Assembly (NCBI GenBank): GCA_900074725.1
Contig: LT598458.1
Span: 186,001-250,000, forward strand
From: Lachancea dasiensis
Lineage: Eukaryota > Ascomycota > Saccharomycetes > Saccharomycetales > Saccharomycetaceae
Reading direction: 5' to 3'
DNA length: 64,000 nt
Position numbers and translations under genes: made by a program. The notes below the pieces were generated by a model that saw nothing but the letters and a program-made list of their open reading frames with translations, was not told the origin of the DNA and made no database searches. Each line of letters opens with the position of its first letter. Positions within the stretch are counted from its first letter, which is position 1. Shown piece by piece: positions 48,288 through 58,300 of the stretch.

Positions 48288-48638
48288 ATGCAATTCTCTA
48301 CCGCCGCCGCTGTTGCCACCGTCTCCGCCGTTGTCGCCGCCCAAAACACCACCACCGTCGACATGGAGTCCACCACCTTGGTGACCATCACCTCTTGCGA
48401 GTCCCACGCTTGCTCCGAGTCCGTGTCCCCAGCTTTGGTGTCCACCGCCACCGTCACCGTTAACGACGTTGTCACCCAGTACACCACCTGGTGCCCATTG
48501 TCCACCACTGCTGCCTCCAACGCCACCTCCTCTGCCGCCAGCTCCACTGCTTCCGTCACCTCTTACACTGGTGCTGCCGCCAAGGCTTTGCCAGCTGCTG
48601 GTGCTTTGGTTGCCGGTGCCGCCGCTTTGTTGTTGTAA
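48288..48638 (+). CDS. CCW12: CCW12, GPI-anchored cell-wall mannoprotein
   Basis: A 116-residue secreted protein. A signal peptide (MQFSTAAAVATVSAVVAAQN, cleavage likely after the Ala run) precedes the mature CCW12 core VDMESTTLVTITSCESHACS, ESVSPALVSTATVTVNDVVT and QYTTWCPLSTT, with its conserved cysteines. A short Ser/Thr/Ala spacer and the hydrophobic GPI signal KALPAAGALVAGAAALLL end it, the last part nearly identical to S. cerevisiae Ccw12. The S. cerevisiae protein (133 residues) has a longer spacer. It is covalently bound to wall glucan and is one of the most abundant wall proteins. Codons are strongly biased (GCC, ACC, GTC, TCC, TTG), as in highly expressed yeast genes. The frame is open 39 codons further upstream from an ATG at 48171, but only 48288 gives a signal peptide at the N-terminus. 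Confidence 0.97.
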   Translation: MQFSTAAAVATVSAVVAAQNTTTVDMESTTLVTITSCESHACSESVSPALVSTATVTVNDVVTQYTTWCPLSTTAASNATSSAASSTASVTSYTGAAAKALPAAGALVAGAAALLL

Positions 48639-49447
48639 GTTTACTGAAGTGAAGATGGGCCTGCACGGCTCGGCTTTTTTCAGATAAATTTATGTTATTA
48701 TAATTTGTAATGCAACAAGAAGAGATGGTTTTTTTCGACGCAGTTTTAATCTAATCGATCCCAGGCGGGTGTGTGGTGCGGTGTTGGGCGCGCAGAATCG
48801 GAGCGGGGAAAACATCCACGGTGGCAGCTTCGCACGCGAGCGCCCTGTTTTCGTGTTTTCCTGCGGTCCCTTTTGGAGTCTCGTTTCCTGAGCGCGATCA
48901 CAGAAGCACTTTTGCAGCAAGACTGTTCACACTTAACTTGCATTGAAACAGAAAAGATCAAAACCCTTTTTTTTGTTTAGAAAAGAAGAGAGAACTTCTA
49001 TTCGTCAAGAATTTGAATTTTTATTTAGTCTTTTTAAATAATTTTGGGTGTTTATAGTTCGTTAATCAATTAATTGATTTGGTAATAAGTTGTTTGCCGA
49101 CAGTTTGTTTGGCGCTCGCTCGCTCCTCCCTGCGCGCGCGACCCGAGCCTTTGCTGTGTTCTTCCTCTTGTCCTTCATTTCTCAGCATGTTGACTAATAC
49201 AGTCCGGTCCCCAGCGTGAGCTCGTGATTTAGGCTTTTTTTTCCCGTCCACTACATATTACAGTACCTTCGGCGATGGAATACTGACTAACGCTCTCACG
49301 CCATCTTCCTGACCGTTCGATTGTTATTCATGGCATTGTCTTCTCGTCTCACTCGTCGTTGTCTCCCGCAGTCCGTGCAAATTTCAAAATAGTCTCTCCT
49401 CTTTGTCTTTCTCAACACACCACCACCGGTCTCCGCGCTACCAACTG
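48639..49447. other. Intergenic between CCW12 and the BTB gene
   Basis: About 0.8 kb. The left part has AT-rich 3'-end signals of CCW12, followed by a GC-rich patch and long T runs. A GCTCGCTCGCTC patch lies near 49114. In S. cerevisiae AHP1 (YLR109W) sits in this position; no peroxiredoxin frame is seen here. Confidence 0.6.
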
Positions 49448-50758
49448 ATGTCGCTGTCGCTGTCACTGAAACCCAAGGGCCCATTGCCTCCGGAGCAAAT
49501 GTTCTCGTTGCAAGTCGGAACCAAGCTGTTCCAAATCTCGGGCTACTCGCTCAATTCCGATTCGCCGAACTTGTTCACCCAGTACTTCTCCGAAAACGAC
49601 GCTTCGTCCACGCTGTTTATCGACCGATCCCCACAGGTGTTCAACTTGATCGTCGACCATCTGAGAGGCTACACTGTGAATATCCAGGACGAGACGCAAT
49701 TCACTTTTTGCTTCTTAGACGCGGTGTATTTCAGATTGCCCCGTCTCCAGGACCTGTTGAAAAACTCCGACTACTACTACGTCTGCGTGGGCGGCAGACA
49801 CTTCAAACTGCCCAAGACGCTGGTTTCGCAGACCGGCAACTTCCCTAACTACTTTGAGATGACCTGCAGCTCCTTGTTCGACGACGTGCAAGCCATCTAC
49901 CAGACCATGAACCTCGCCAGACCTCCGCCCCAGTCTCCTCCCTATGTTAACCGCTCCCCCGAGTTTTTCGCGGATCTGATCGGCATTCTACGCGGCGGGG
50001 TGCTGGACCTGACGCCCGAACGACGCAAGTCCTTGATTCAAGAATGCCGATACTACAGGTTTCTGCGACTAGAACAACAGCTGGTGCCATGCCAAGTGAA
50101 GTGGAATCCCATCCTGCAAGTGGAGGAGATTGTCATTAATTTGAGCGACATTAAAGCCAAGTTTGTGTCACTGCCGCAGCCCGAGGTCAGCTCCCCTTCC
50201 GCGGACGAACCCACGGCCAAGAAACGCCGCTTGGCTGCGAATTGTGACTGGGAATCTGTCAAGTACAGACGGCCCTTCGTGGACGCCGATATCACATTTG
50301 CCCGCGAGCTTATTTTCCAGATTGCCAACCTCGAGGCCACCTTGTTTTTCATCAAGAATTCCAAGACTATTCATGTTGCCATCTCTGGTCAAACTCTATC
50401 CAAGTTCAAGATGGTATTTCAAAGACTTTTGAAAGAACATAATATTGAGATATCTACTTACATGAAACGGGGGTCTATCCTGGTGCTTCCAGCCTGTCTC
50501 TCACTGTGCTCACTACAAGTGAACTCCGTGCCTTGTCGGAACGTCAGCGCGATGGTCGAAGAATTGCAGTTGACTGATCAGGTGCTTGATTTCAACAATC
50601 CGAGTATTATACCCCAGCTAGTACCCGGTCTTAAGCTGGATCTGACCAAATCGCTGTGGAAATTGGGTGTTAGCGAGAAAAAGATAATGATGATAGCTGT
50701 GAAGGCGGACGCAGTTTCAGGGCTCAAAGAATATCACAAAACGTTGGAGTACATATGA
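49448..50758 (+). CDS. BTB/POZ-domain protein, YLR108C/YDR132C family
   Basis: A 436-residue protein from the ATG at 49448 (the frame extends 15 codons upstream to a TTG). It has two BTB/T1-like modules in tandem: residues ~18-95 (MFSLQVGTKLFQISGYSL, NLFTQYFSEND, FIDRSPQVFNLIVDHLRGYT) and ~110-195 (VCVGGRHFKLPKTLVSQTGNFPN, FADLIGILRGG). A C-terminal region of unknown fold follows, with an AKKRR basic patch near residue 258. S. cerevisiae has two copies, YLR108C and YDR132C, one on each sister block. The single copy here is what a pre-duplication genome should have. Function unknown; BTB folds suggest oligomerisation or a nuclear adaptor role. Confidence 0.88.
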   Translation: MSLSLSLKPKGPLPPEQMFSLQVGTKLFQISGYSLNSDSPNLFTQYFSENDASSTLFIDRSPQVFNLIVDHLRGYTVNIQDETQFTFCFLDAVYFRLPRLQDLLKNSDYYYVCVGGRHFKLPKTLVSQTGNFPNYFEMTCSSLFDDVQAIYQTMNLARPPPQSPPYVNRSPEFFADLIGILRGGVLDLTPERRKSLIQECRYYRFLRLEQQLVPCQVKWNPILQVEEIVINLSDIKAKFVSLPQPEVSSPSADEPTAKKRRLAANCDWESVKYRRPFVDADITFARELIFQIANLEATLFFIKNSKTIHVAISGQTLSKFKMVFQRLLKEHNIEISTYMKRGSILVLPACLSLCSLQVNSVPCRNVSAMVEELQLTDQVLDFNNPSIIPQLVPGLKLDLTKSLWKLGVSEKKIMMIAVKADAVSGLKEYHKTLEYI

Positions 50759-51267
50759 AGGACAGTTTCAACTCTAAGCATATATATTAACACCACTGCA
50801 TACAAATACCTCAGTCCAAGAACCTTCGTAAATTTGACCAGCCACCCGTGAGATTCGAACGCCGGCCACAGTTTGTATGTATAGGCAGGCAATGTGATAA
50901 TAAAACCAGTGAAACCTGTCTGATTGCAGCCACGGCCACCCTGCGTTTAGCCAAGGTTCGCTTTGTACACATTTTCCAAAAAAAAACAAGTAAATCTCTT
51001 TGTAAAACGGTTCATCCTTATGCAGGGGAACTGCTGATCATCTCTGTATTGTTTCAAATTGACCAAATGTCCCATTCCACCAAAGTGGGTGGGACGGAAA
51101 TTAGGTTGGAAAAAAACTTAGATATACTTCGTTTTGATAATATAATCATTGACGGCATGACCTATCATCCGCTCATCTCGTAATACGCCTTAGTCAAAGA
51201 GAATCTAAAAGCGAAACTCGGCTTCGGACTATCGATCGCCTCACTCAAAACAGGTTATAGCGGTTTC
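50759..51267. other. Intergenic with a second Pol III-like B box
   Basis: About 0.5 kb. The minus strand holds CGTTCGAATCTCAC (complement of 50848-50861), nearly the same B-box-like core as at 38012, again about 70 bp after an A-box-like TGGCTGCAATCAG. No cloverleaf forms with either acceptor choice I tried. Possibly a tRNA relic. Confidence 0.4.
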
Positions 51268-52827
51268 ATGCTCGACAAACTTCCATACGAGATATGGGAA
51301 TGTCTTGCTCGTTTTTTGGCACAAGGTGACCGAGTGTCACTTACGTACGTCGGCTCATCTGTTCGAAAGGCAATTTCGCCAATTATCTACCAAAACCTAT
51401 TTCTAAATGAGAAGCCGTCTGTGCTTAGTGATTCAGATCCTCTTCTAACGAATTTTTGGTCTGTACTGAACATTCGTCGAGCACAGTACGAAGAAGCAGA
51501 CCAGAAATTGACAGCGCTGATTCGAACCTTGCGAGAGTCACAGCTTCTCAGCTCTTATGTGGAGATTATTCAATGTACCTGGCACCTAAATACTGTGCTT
51601 ATAAAGGAGCTGCTATGTGTCTTGGGGATGCAGGCAGTCAACCTGAGGCAATTCCGGAATTTTTTGCGCATTGAACTTATTGATCAGTTGGAAATTTTAG
51701 GGCCACAATTACAGTCTCTTGTTTTGCCACCCCCCGGTGTTTTACCGCAGGAGAAGGTTGATCCATTTTATCTGCCCCGAATTATCAAATACTTATCGCG
51801 ACACTCGCTCGAGAATATCACATCGCTAAACATATTTATGGACCCTGGCCTTTTCTTTGGTAATGTAAAACCACATTTCGGGAAGTTGCGGCTGAGGGAG
51901 CTAGAGTTAAGTCTGAGGGACGACAACTATTCTTTAGAGTCTTTCAACAATCGGAGATTGAAGTACAGCGATATTTTTGACACCCGCTATCTTGAGAAAC
52001 TTACGATTTTATCATGGTACGAAAACGACAACGTTGACATCTATAGAAAGTTTTTTCTGGACGAGCTACTGGCTTTCAAAAACCTCAAAGAGTTGACTTT
52101 CATGTCATTTTTCTTCAACGATAGCTTTCTGCGAAAATGTCTCCAAGCCTTCGCCCAGCTTCGGCGCCTAAAGCTTGATTACATGTTTAGTCAGCCAATT
52201 CCCCAGAATACCATTGAATTACTTGCTCGAAGCCCTTCACAAAAAACTTTGCAATACCTTGACCTTAAATTTCGTCCGTTGGACCCTTATCTTATTACCA
52301 CCAACGACGGCGCTGCATCCCACTTCGAAATAAACTGCTCCTGTAAATGTTCGAGGTGTCAAGAAGTCATCAAAGACATTATTTACCAGAAAGTTTTTCC
52401 CACACCAGCTTCTTCAAATATCCGGAGCATAGAAGATATCCCAAAGCGAGATATAATTACCAGGATAGTATCAGTATCCCCCATAGTTCCGTACACCCAA
52501 TTCGTCGATTCGCGACCAGGTCTTTCATTTGTAGGCGATCCAGTGGAAGATGCTAGGCAAGTCATCAATGAACTGTTAGGAAGAAGTTTGTTGACCACGG
52601 GCGATATCACCAAAGTTTATCATGCGCACTTACATTCGCTAAAGCGAACATTCAATTATTTTCTGCAAAGATTTCCATCTCTAAGATATCTTACTGTCAA
52701 TGATGTTCCCACGTCCGTTGAGGAAGGTCCCGGTGGTCAACTGTACAACAAACCCATTTACCATAGCCAGTACTATGAAACCAATCAGATCTATGAAGTA
52801 GTAGATGAGGAAAATTTGTTTGATTGA
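51268..52827 (+). CDS. F-box protein, YDR131C type
   Basis: A 519-residue protein. The N-terminal F-box (MLDKLPYEIWECLARFLAQG, then VSSVRKAI-like helix 3, SSVRKAISPIIYQNLFLNEK) is followed by leucine-rich repeats (for example KLRLRELELSLRDD, RYLEKLTILSWYEND, NLKELTFMSFFFND, QLRRLKLDYMF). After the repeats comes an unusual cysteine cluster CSCKCSRCQE (Cys 357, 359, 361, 364). The end (FLQRFPSLRYLTVNDVPTSV) returns to LRR-like sequence. It lies between the BTB gene and FIN1, exactly the YDR132C-YDR131C-YDR130C order, so it is the YDR131C counterpart (556 residues). It presumably acts as an SCF adaptor through Skp1; its substrates are unknown. Confidence 0.85.
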   Translation: MLDKLPYEIWECLARFLAQGDRVSLTYVGSSVRKAISPIIYQNLFLNEKPSVLSDSDPLLTNFWSVLNIRRAQYEEADQKLTALIRTLRESQLLSSYVEIIQCTWHLNTVLIKELLCVLGMQAVNLRQFRNFLRIELIDQLEILGPQLQSLVLPPPGVLPQEKVDPFYLPRIIKYLSRHSLENITSLNIFMDPGLFFGNVKPHFGKLRLRELELSLRDDNYSLESFNNRRLKYSDIFDTRYLEKLTILSWYENDNVDIYRKFFLDELLAFKNLKELTFMSFFFNDSFLRKCLQAFAQLRRLKLDYMFSQPIPQNTIELLARSPSQKTLQYLDLKFRPLDPYLITTNDGAASHFEINCSCKCSRCQEVIKDIIYQKVFPTPASSNIRSIEDIPKRDIITRIVSVSPIVPYTQFVDSRPGLSFVGDPVEDARQVINELLGRSLLTTGDITKVYHAHLHSLKRTFNYFLQRFPSLRYLTVNDVPTSVEEGPGGQLYNKPIYHSQYYETNQIYEVVDEENLFD

Positions 52828-53044
52828 ATTGAGAACGAAGATCGGGTTTATAGAAAGATATATGATCAGGAGCTGTTGAGGTGTTACATGGCTCCTGACC
52901 ATTTTTTGAGTTAGGTGTTGTGCACCGTCGCTTAAGTACAAAGTGACTTTACTTCGAATAATGTAGTGACCACAAGCAACGCCATTATTGACAACAGAGT
53001 GATCCTTCCGGCAAGCATTCGATCGGAGATCTTAAAGCGGTGAA

Positions 53045-53818
53045 ATGAATGATGATGACGGTGACAGCAGGCTGCGTGGGTCGCCTTCCAAAAATGTTTT
53101 CAAAAGATTGAGCACCTCCCCTGTAAAGAAAATGTCTACAAACCTTAATAAAAGTGGGATCAGGGCATCACCACTGCGACGCAAGCCCAACTGGGACCAC
53201 ACCATAGGCTTTCAAACAACTCCCAAGAGATTGAAGTCTCCACCGTATCTTCAGAGCTTCGAGCGCTCCGCTGGCACGGTGAGCGTCGATCGCGTTCACT
53301 TTAGCAATGATCCAAACGACGAGTCAATCAAGCTCTCCTTTCCAACCTCTCCCGTGCGAACTACATATGGAAACTCTGTCGCACCTGGCGGTGACGGATC
53401 CTTGAGTAGAATTAGGTCAAGATTCAGCGGCGGCCAAAGGTCGCCATCTAAAGCATTAGACAGCGCTAGATCCACCAAAAGCTTGCAAGCACTTTCAAAA
53501 TCTACACGTAATTTGCTACCCGAACTTCAGGAGCATGATAGTGAGATTAACCACATCACCGCTGTCGAGGACAATTCCCCCAATATCACGAGGCAGAATA
53601 CATTGTTAAACTCTGCACTACCTCCCAACCGGGACCGACCAAACTTTAAAATCAAGAAACCACATTCGCCGCATCGCCACAAAACTGTGAAATTCGAGCC
53701 CATTACTAACGAAAAAGAAATAAAAGAACAACTAACAAATATCTCAGCTTTATTAGCTAAAGTTATGGAGCGACAAGACCAGCTTGAGGCTAAATTAAAC
53801 TCTATAGGTCATGGCTAG
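53045..53818 (+). CDS. FIN1: FIN1, spindle-binding coiled-coil protein
   Basis: A 257-residue protein (291 in S. cerevisiae). The middle block IKLSFPTSPVRTTYGNSVAP, GGDGSLSRIRSRFSGGQRSP is diagnostic of Fin1. The N-terminus is Arg/Ser-Pro rich (KNVFKRLSTSPVKK, SPLRRKPNW, TTPKRLKSPPYL), giving several S/T-P sites that fit Cdk1 control, since Fin1 is kept inactive by Clb5-Cdk until anaphase. A C-terminal coiled coil (KEIKEQLTNISALLAKVMER, QDQLEAKLNSIG) serves dimerisation. Fin1 localises to spindle poles and microtubules in anaphase and recruits PP1 (Glc7) to kinetochores. It converges on REX3 with 30 bp between the stops, a junction between the YDR and YLR blocks. Confidence 0.93.
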   Translation: MNDDDGDSRLRGSPSKNVFKRLSTSPVKKMSTNLNKSGIRASPLRRKPNWDHTIGFQTTPKRLKSPPYLQSFERSAGTVSVDRVHFSNDPNDESIKLSFPTSPVRTTYGNSVAPGGDGSLSRIRSRFSGGQRSPSKALDSARSTKSLQALSKSTRNLLPELQEHDSEINHITAVEDNSPNITRQNTLLNSALPPNRDRPNFKIKKPHSPHRHKTVKFEPITNEKEIKEQLTNISALLAKVMERQDQLEAKLNSIGHG

Positions 53819-53848
53819 CCACCTATATATCATCCATACAGACTATTC

Positions 53849-55036
53849 TCAGTCCCAAACAGACTGCTGTAAGGGTATTCCTAGTTTAGCCTTTAAAACC
53901 CACATGGTAGCTTTTGCGTCCTCGGAACTGTCGTGCTCGCCGGTTTGAATACGTTTGCTCACCGCTTCAAAGGTCAAGTCTTTAAGTGACGACTTGAATT
54001 TTCCCCTGGGATACAAAATGGCTGTATCTATGATCTTCTTATGAATCAGTCTCAGAACGTTCAGGTCATTTTCCATACCATGCCCTATCAAAATGCTGTT
54101 GGCATTAATCATTTTATTATTGAGAACAAGCTCCAGCATTTTGGCAAATGATACAGACTTGCTCTTGTCAATAGTGTGGACCCCACTAAATTCGGAATTT
54201 AGATCTATCACTTCACCAAAAGGTTGCACTATTTCATCAAAAACCACTTCACTCGAAAAAAAGTCTACAACCGTTAACCTGATTAATTCGTAGCCGCAAG
54301 ACGTGAAAGCCATTTCACAGTCCAGTGCCAGCACATTTATCTCACCGTCAACATCACTAGTGTTTCTGAAGGGCGAAATGTTCGACATAGCTTCAAACGT
54401 CTCTGCTCGGAATACGTGATGCGGAAGAGTTTTGCACCCCAAAGCCAGGAAGGAAGTGGAAGACGTCGTTTCACCACAGCAAGCATATTCTCCTTCTCGG
54501 GTCTCACGATTATAGCGTTTTCTTTGCACATGGAATCGGCAGGTGGCCGGGCTCATAATTTTGATTTTATCGAATTTGGAATTACAGCGTATGCAGGTGG
54601 TAAAATCACGTTCAGAGCCCATAGCGGATATGCAGCCCACAGTATCCACCTCCCCCAAATTTCCAGTATTATATCCATTGGCTGACAAAGTAGGCCCGTC
54701 AATCAAAATGGCCTCCAAACTTTTCATGACAGCAGCCTTCGTCAGCTTATCCTTGACTCCATTTCGTTTACTCCGCAAACCCGAGCTACCGGGCTCTTCC
54801 AACTTGCCTCTTGTCTTGATCAGGTCTCGTATCAGCACACTTGAATTGAAACGATAACTTTGCCCAGAGCCGCTTTTGCGCGCTACGCTCGCTTCCAGCT
54901 CTATTGCACGTTTTCCCGCGTTCGATGTAGCATCTTCAAATTTCTCCAAGGTCTTCACAATTTTCTGGAGAACTGAGTATCGGATCTGATAAGGTGCCGG
55001 TTGAACCTTCAAATCCACAGGCCGTACAGTCCCCAT
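53849..55036 (-). CDS. REX3: REX3, DEDDh RNA 3' exonuclease
   Basis: A 395-residue protein (404 in S. cerevisiae). The C-terminal exonuclease domain starts VLALDCEMAFTSCGYELIR (Exo I, with D and E), has SILIGHGMENDLNVLRL (Exo II D) and HDSSEDAKATMWV (Exo III, H and D), so all DEDDh residues are present. A zinc-like cluster lies in the middle (CIRCNSKFDKIK, then CRFH and CC). Rex3 trims RNase MRP RNA and shares the maturation of 5.8S and U5 with Rex1 and Rex2. The start at 55036 gives MGTVRPVDLKVQPAPYQIRY. It is head-to-head with MDN1, about 300 bp between ATGs, as in YLR107W-YLR106C. Confidence 0.95.
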   Translation of the reverse strand: MGTVRPVDLKVQPAPYQIRYSVLQKIVKTLEKFEDATSNAGKRAIELEASVARKSGSGQSYRFNSSVLIRDLIKTRGKLEEPGSSGLRSKRNGVKDKLTKAAVMKSLEAILIDGPTLSANGYNTGNLGEVDTVGCISAMGSERDFTTCIRCNSKFDKIKIMSPATCRFHVQRKRYNRETREGEYACCGETTSSTSFLALGCKTLPHHVFRAETFEAMSNISPFRNTSDVDGEINVLALDCEMAFTSCGYELIRLTVVDFFSSEVVFDEIVQPFGEVIDLNSEFSGVHTIDKSKSVSFAKMLELVLNNKMINANSILIGHGMENDLNVLRLIHKKIIDTAILYPRGKFKSSLKDLTFEAVSKRIQTGEHDSSEDAKATMWVLKAKLGIPLQQSVWD

Positions 55037-55334
55037 GGCGTATGGTTCAGGTTGAAAGTATTCTCTATGCGGTCCTTCTGGACAACATTACTTCCGTCGA
55101 GGCACGGAGTGGTGTGCCAATACTGAATATTTCGTATTTATATATCATCACAAACGGCTCATCGCGATGAGCCTTTGAAAAATTTTGGGCTACAAGCATC
55201 ATTTTATAACAGTTGAACAGAACGATCCCAAAAGAGACAGAGAATCAGTTATCATAGTAAGGTCCATAAGCTCTAGTGCTACTCAGCAGTTCTTATTGGT
55301 AACCTTTTAAACTTCCCTTTTTAACTATCTGGTA

Positions 55335-58300
55335 ATGTCAAAGAACCAGCTTTTGGTGAGTGCCACCGTTTGCAACAAACGTGCCTCATTGTACAATGGT
55401 CACTTTGCAAAGAGACAAGTGTCGGACTATGCAGAAATAGATTTCCAAAAGAGTCCCACGGAAAACTTGCAACATATTTCGCAAGTAGCTTTGAATAGCA
55501 AGTTTCCATTGGCTTATACCTTTATTTTTAGACCGGTATATTTGGATATGGTTGCCAGATGGGCGCTTTGCGTGTCGGATGCTAAAGATCGCAGCACTAT
55601 AGTAGCCGACAGACTTGGTCAAGCAATTGGGGTCTATCCCGAAACGGCAATGCTGTGTGACTATTTTCTTGACCACCACCACCAGCATCTGAATTTGATT
55701 TTGGACATGGGAGAGTCCCAGCCGGAAAATTCGTTGCACCAGATTTTATTGGCATACTACCGATTTTTACGTTTCGATTGCGAGCGTTTCTCTCGCTTTG
55801 TGGCCCCACCAGCTCTTTACAAACTGTTGCAAGGCAATTATGCCAACAATGCCATTAAATTGCTTTCAGTCAAGTTACTTTCGATGTGTTTGAGATTGGC
55901 TGAGCAAGCAACACTCGATTTGGTTCACAAACACACGAACATGTCCGAGGACTACTCTGGTGTATTTGGCCCTTACGATGGCGATATCGAGGTAGATTAC
56001 CGATTTCTGGAGCTCAATGAGGCTCAAAGGCTTGCCAAGTACCATGATTTGTTGAATGCCTACAAAAAGTGCCACTTCGACTTGCCCAGAAGCCGCACTC
56101 AAGACTCTTTGGTCGTTTCCTCTCATGACCTGAGCTCCCTTATTGTGATGGTTTACGGTACCCTAATTCCCAGAATAAGCGGAAACGCGAGAAAACACGA
56201 TACAAGCGATATACAAGAAGGTTTCGTACCCACCGAAGAAGCTCTTGCTTCCATTCGTGCCTTAAGCAAGTCTATACAGCTCTCTAAGCCAGTGATGCTA
56301 ATCGGTAAAGCTGGGTCCGGTAAGACATACCTCATTGATTATCTTAGCAAGTATACCGGAGCTCATGAATCGATGATCAAAATTCATTTAGGGGAGCAAA
56401 CAGATGCTAAACTTTTATTGGGAACTTATACCTCGGGAGAAAAGCCGGGGACTTTTGAGTGGAGAGCTGGCGTATTAACCACTGCTGTCAAAGAGGGCAG
56501 GTGGGTGTTAATTGAGGATATAGATAAAGCACCGACTGAGGTTATTTCAGTGCTCCTAACGCTACTGGAGCAGCGCCAGTTGAGTATTCCGTCCAGAGGT
56601 GAGACAATTAAAGCTGCCAATGGCTTTCAAATAATTGCTACAATTAGGACACCAGGCGATGACGACAAAAACGAATCCCAGTATAAACCCGACCTAATTG
56701 GTATTCGGCTATGGGATATCGTACGCCTCAAGGAACCCGGCAATGACGAGCTCCTGGTGATCTTATCCAACAAATTCAGTGCTCTCAAGAATCTAGTAGG
56801 AAGGTTTGTGGAGACTTACAATGCGGTACGAAGGATATATTCAAATCCACAGTACATCTCTATGAACAGGGGTGTTCATCCTAGGGTGGTAACTCTGCGA
56901 GATCTGGTGAAATTTTGCAGCAGGGTTCAGACCATCTTCAAAAACAACGGCATCAAAAGCGCAGAGGAACTAATACCATCCCAAGTATACGACGGTATTT
57001 TCTTTGAAGCCGCAGATTGTTTCGCATGCGCAATTGGCGAACAAAGAGCATTAAGACCATTAGTTGAAGCGATAGGAATTGCCCTAGAGATACCTGGCTC
57101 TAGAGTAAACCTTTACATTTCCAAGCATGTTCCAGCTTTCGAAGAGGATACCTCATCTGTACGCATTGGCAGATGCGTTCTTGCTAAAAATCACGTAAAA
57201 CTGCTGAAGAAGTCGAGTAACGACACATCTTTTGCCCGAACGAATCATTCCTTAAGACTTATGGAACAAATTGGGTCATCGATTCAGATGTGTGAACCTA
57301 CCCTGCTTGTTGGTGAGACAGGTACAGGTAAAACTACTGTTGTTCAACAAATGGCGAAACTGTTGAACCGAAAATTGACCGTAATTAATGTATCTCAGCA
57401 GACAGAAAGTGGGGATCTGCTGGGTGGCTTCAAACCAGTTAATACGAAGACAATAGCGGTTCCTCTATTAGAAGATTTCGAGAGCTTATTCCCTGCGACC
57501 TTTTCGATGAAGAAGAATGAGCGTTTTTATACTATGCTTCACAAATGCTTTAACAAAAATCAATGGAAAAATGTCGTCAAGCTTTTGAATGAAGCATTCA
57601 AACTGGCTAAAAATCTGCTAAGTGATGACCACGACGACTCCTCAGACAGTTCGAAAAAAAAGAGAAAGCTTGACTCCTACAGGAAGAAAAATTTGATGGA
57701 TAGGTGGGTTGAGTTTGATCAAAGAGTCAAGAACTTTGAGGCACAGTATTCGTCCATCGAAAACTCGTTCGTATTCAACTTTGTCGAGGGCTCTTTAGTT
57801 AAGGCTGTCAGAAATGGAGAATGGCTTTTGCTAGATGAAGTTAATTTGGCGTCTTCTGATACGCTCGAAAGCATATCAGATTTACTTTCGGAGCCTACGT
57901 CTCGAAGCGTTCTGCTTTCGGAAAAAGGACAGGCCGAGCCAGTGAGGGCACATCCGGATTTTCGTATTTTCGCCTGCATGAATCCAGCTACCGATGTAGG
58001 GAAAAGAGACTTACCTGCTGGAGTTCGGTCGAGGTTCACAGAAATTTATGTTCATTCTCCTGACCGTGATATTACAGATCTTCTATCTATTATTGACAAA
58101 TACATCGGGGCGTTTAGTGCTAGCGATGAGTGGGTTGGAAATGATGTTGCAGAACTGTATCTAAACGCTAAGCAACTCGCCGAGGCAAACAAACTGGTAG
58201 ATGGCTCAAATCAGAGACCACACTTCAGTATTCGTACTTTGACTCGTACCCTGATTTACGTCCGAGATATAGTCAAAATTTATGGTTTGAGAAGATCGCT

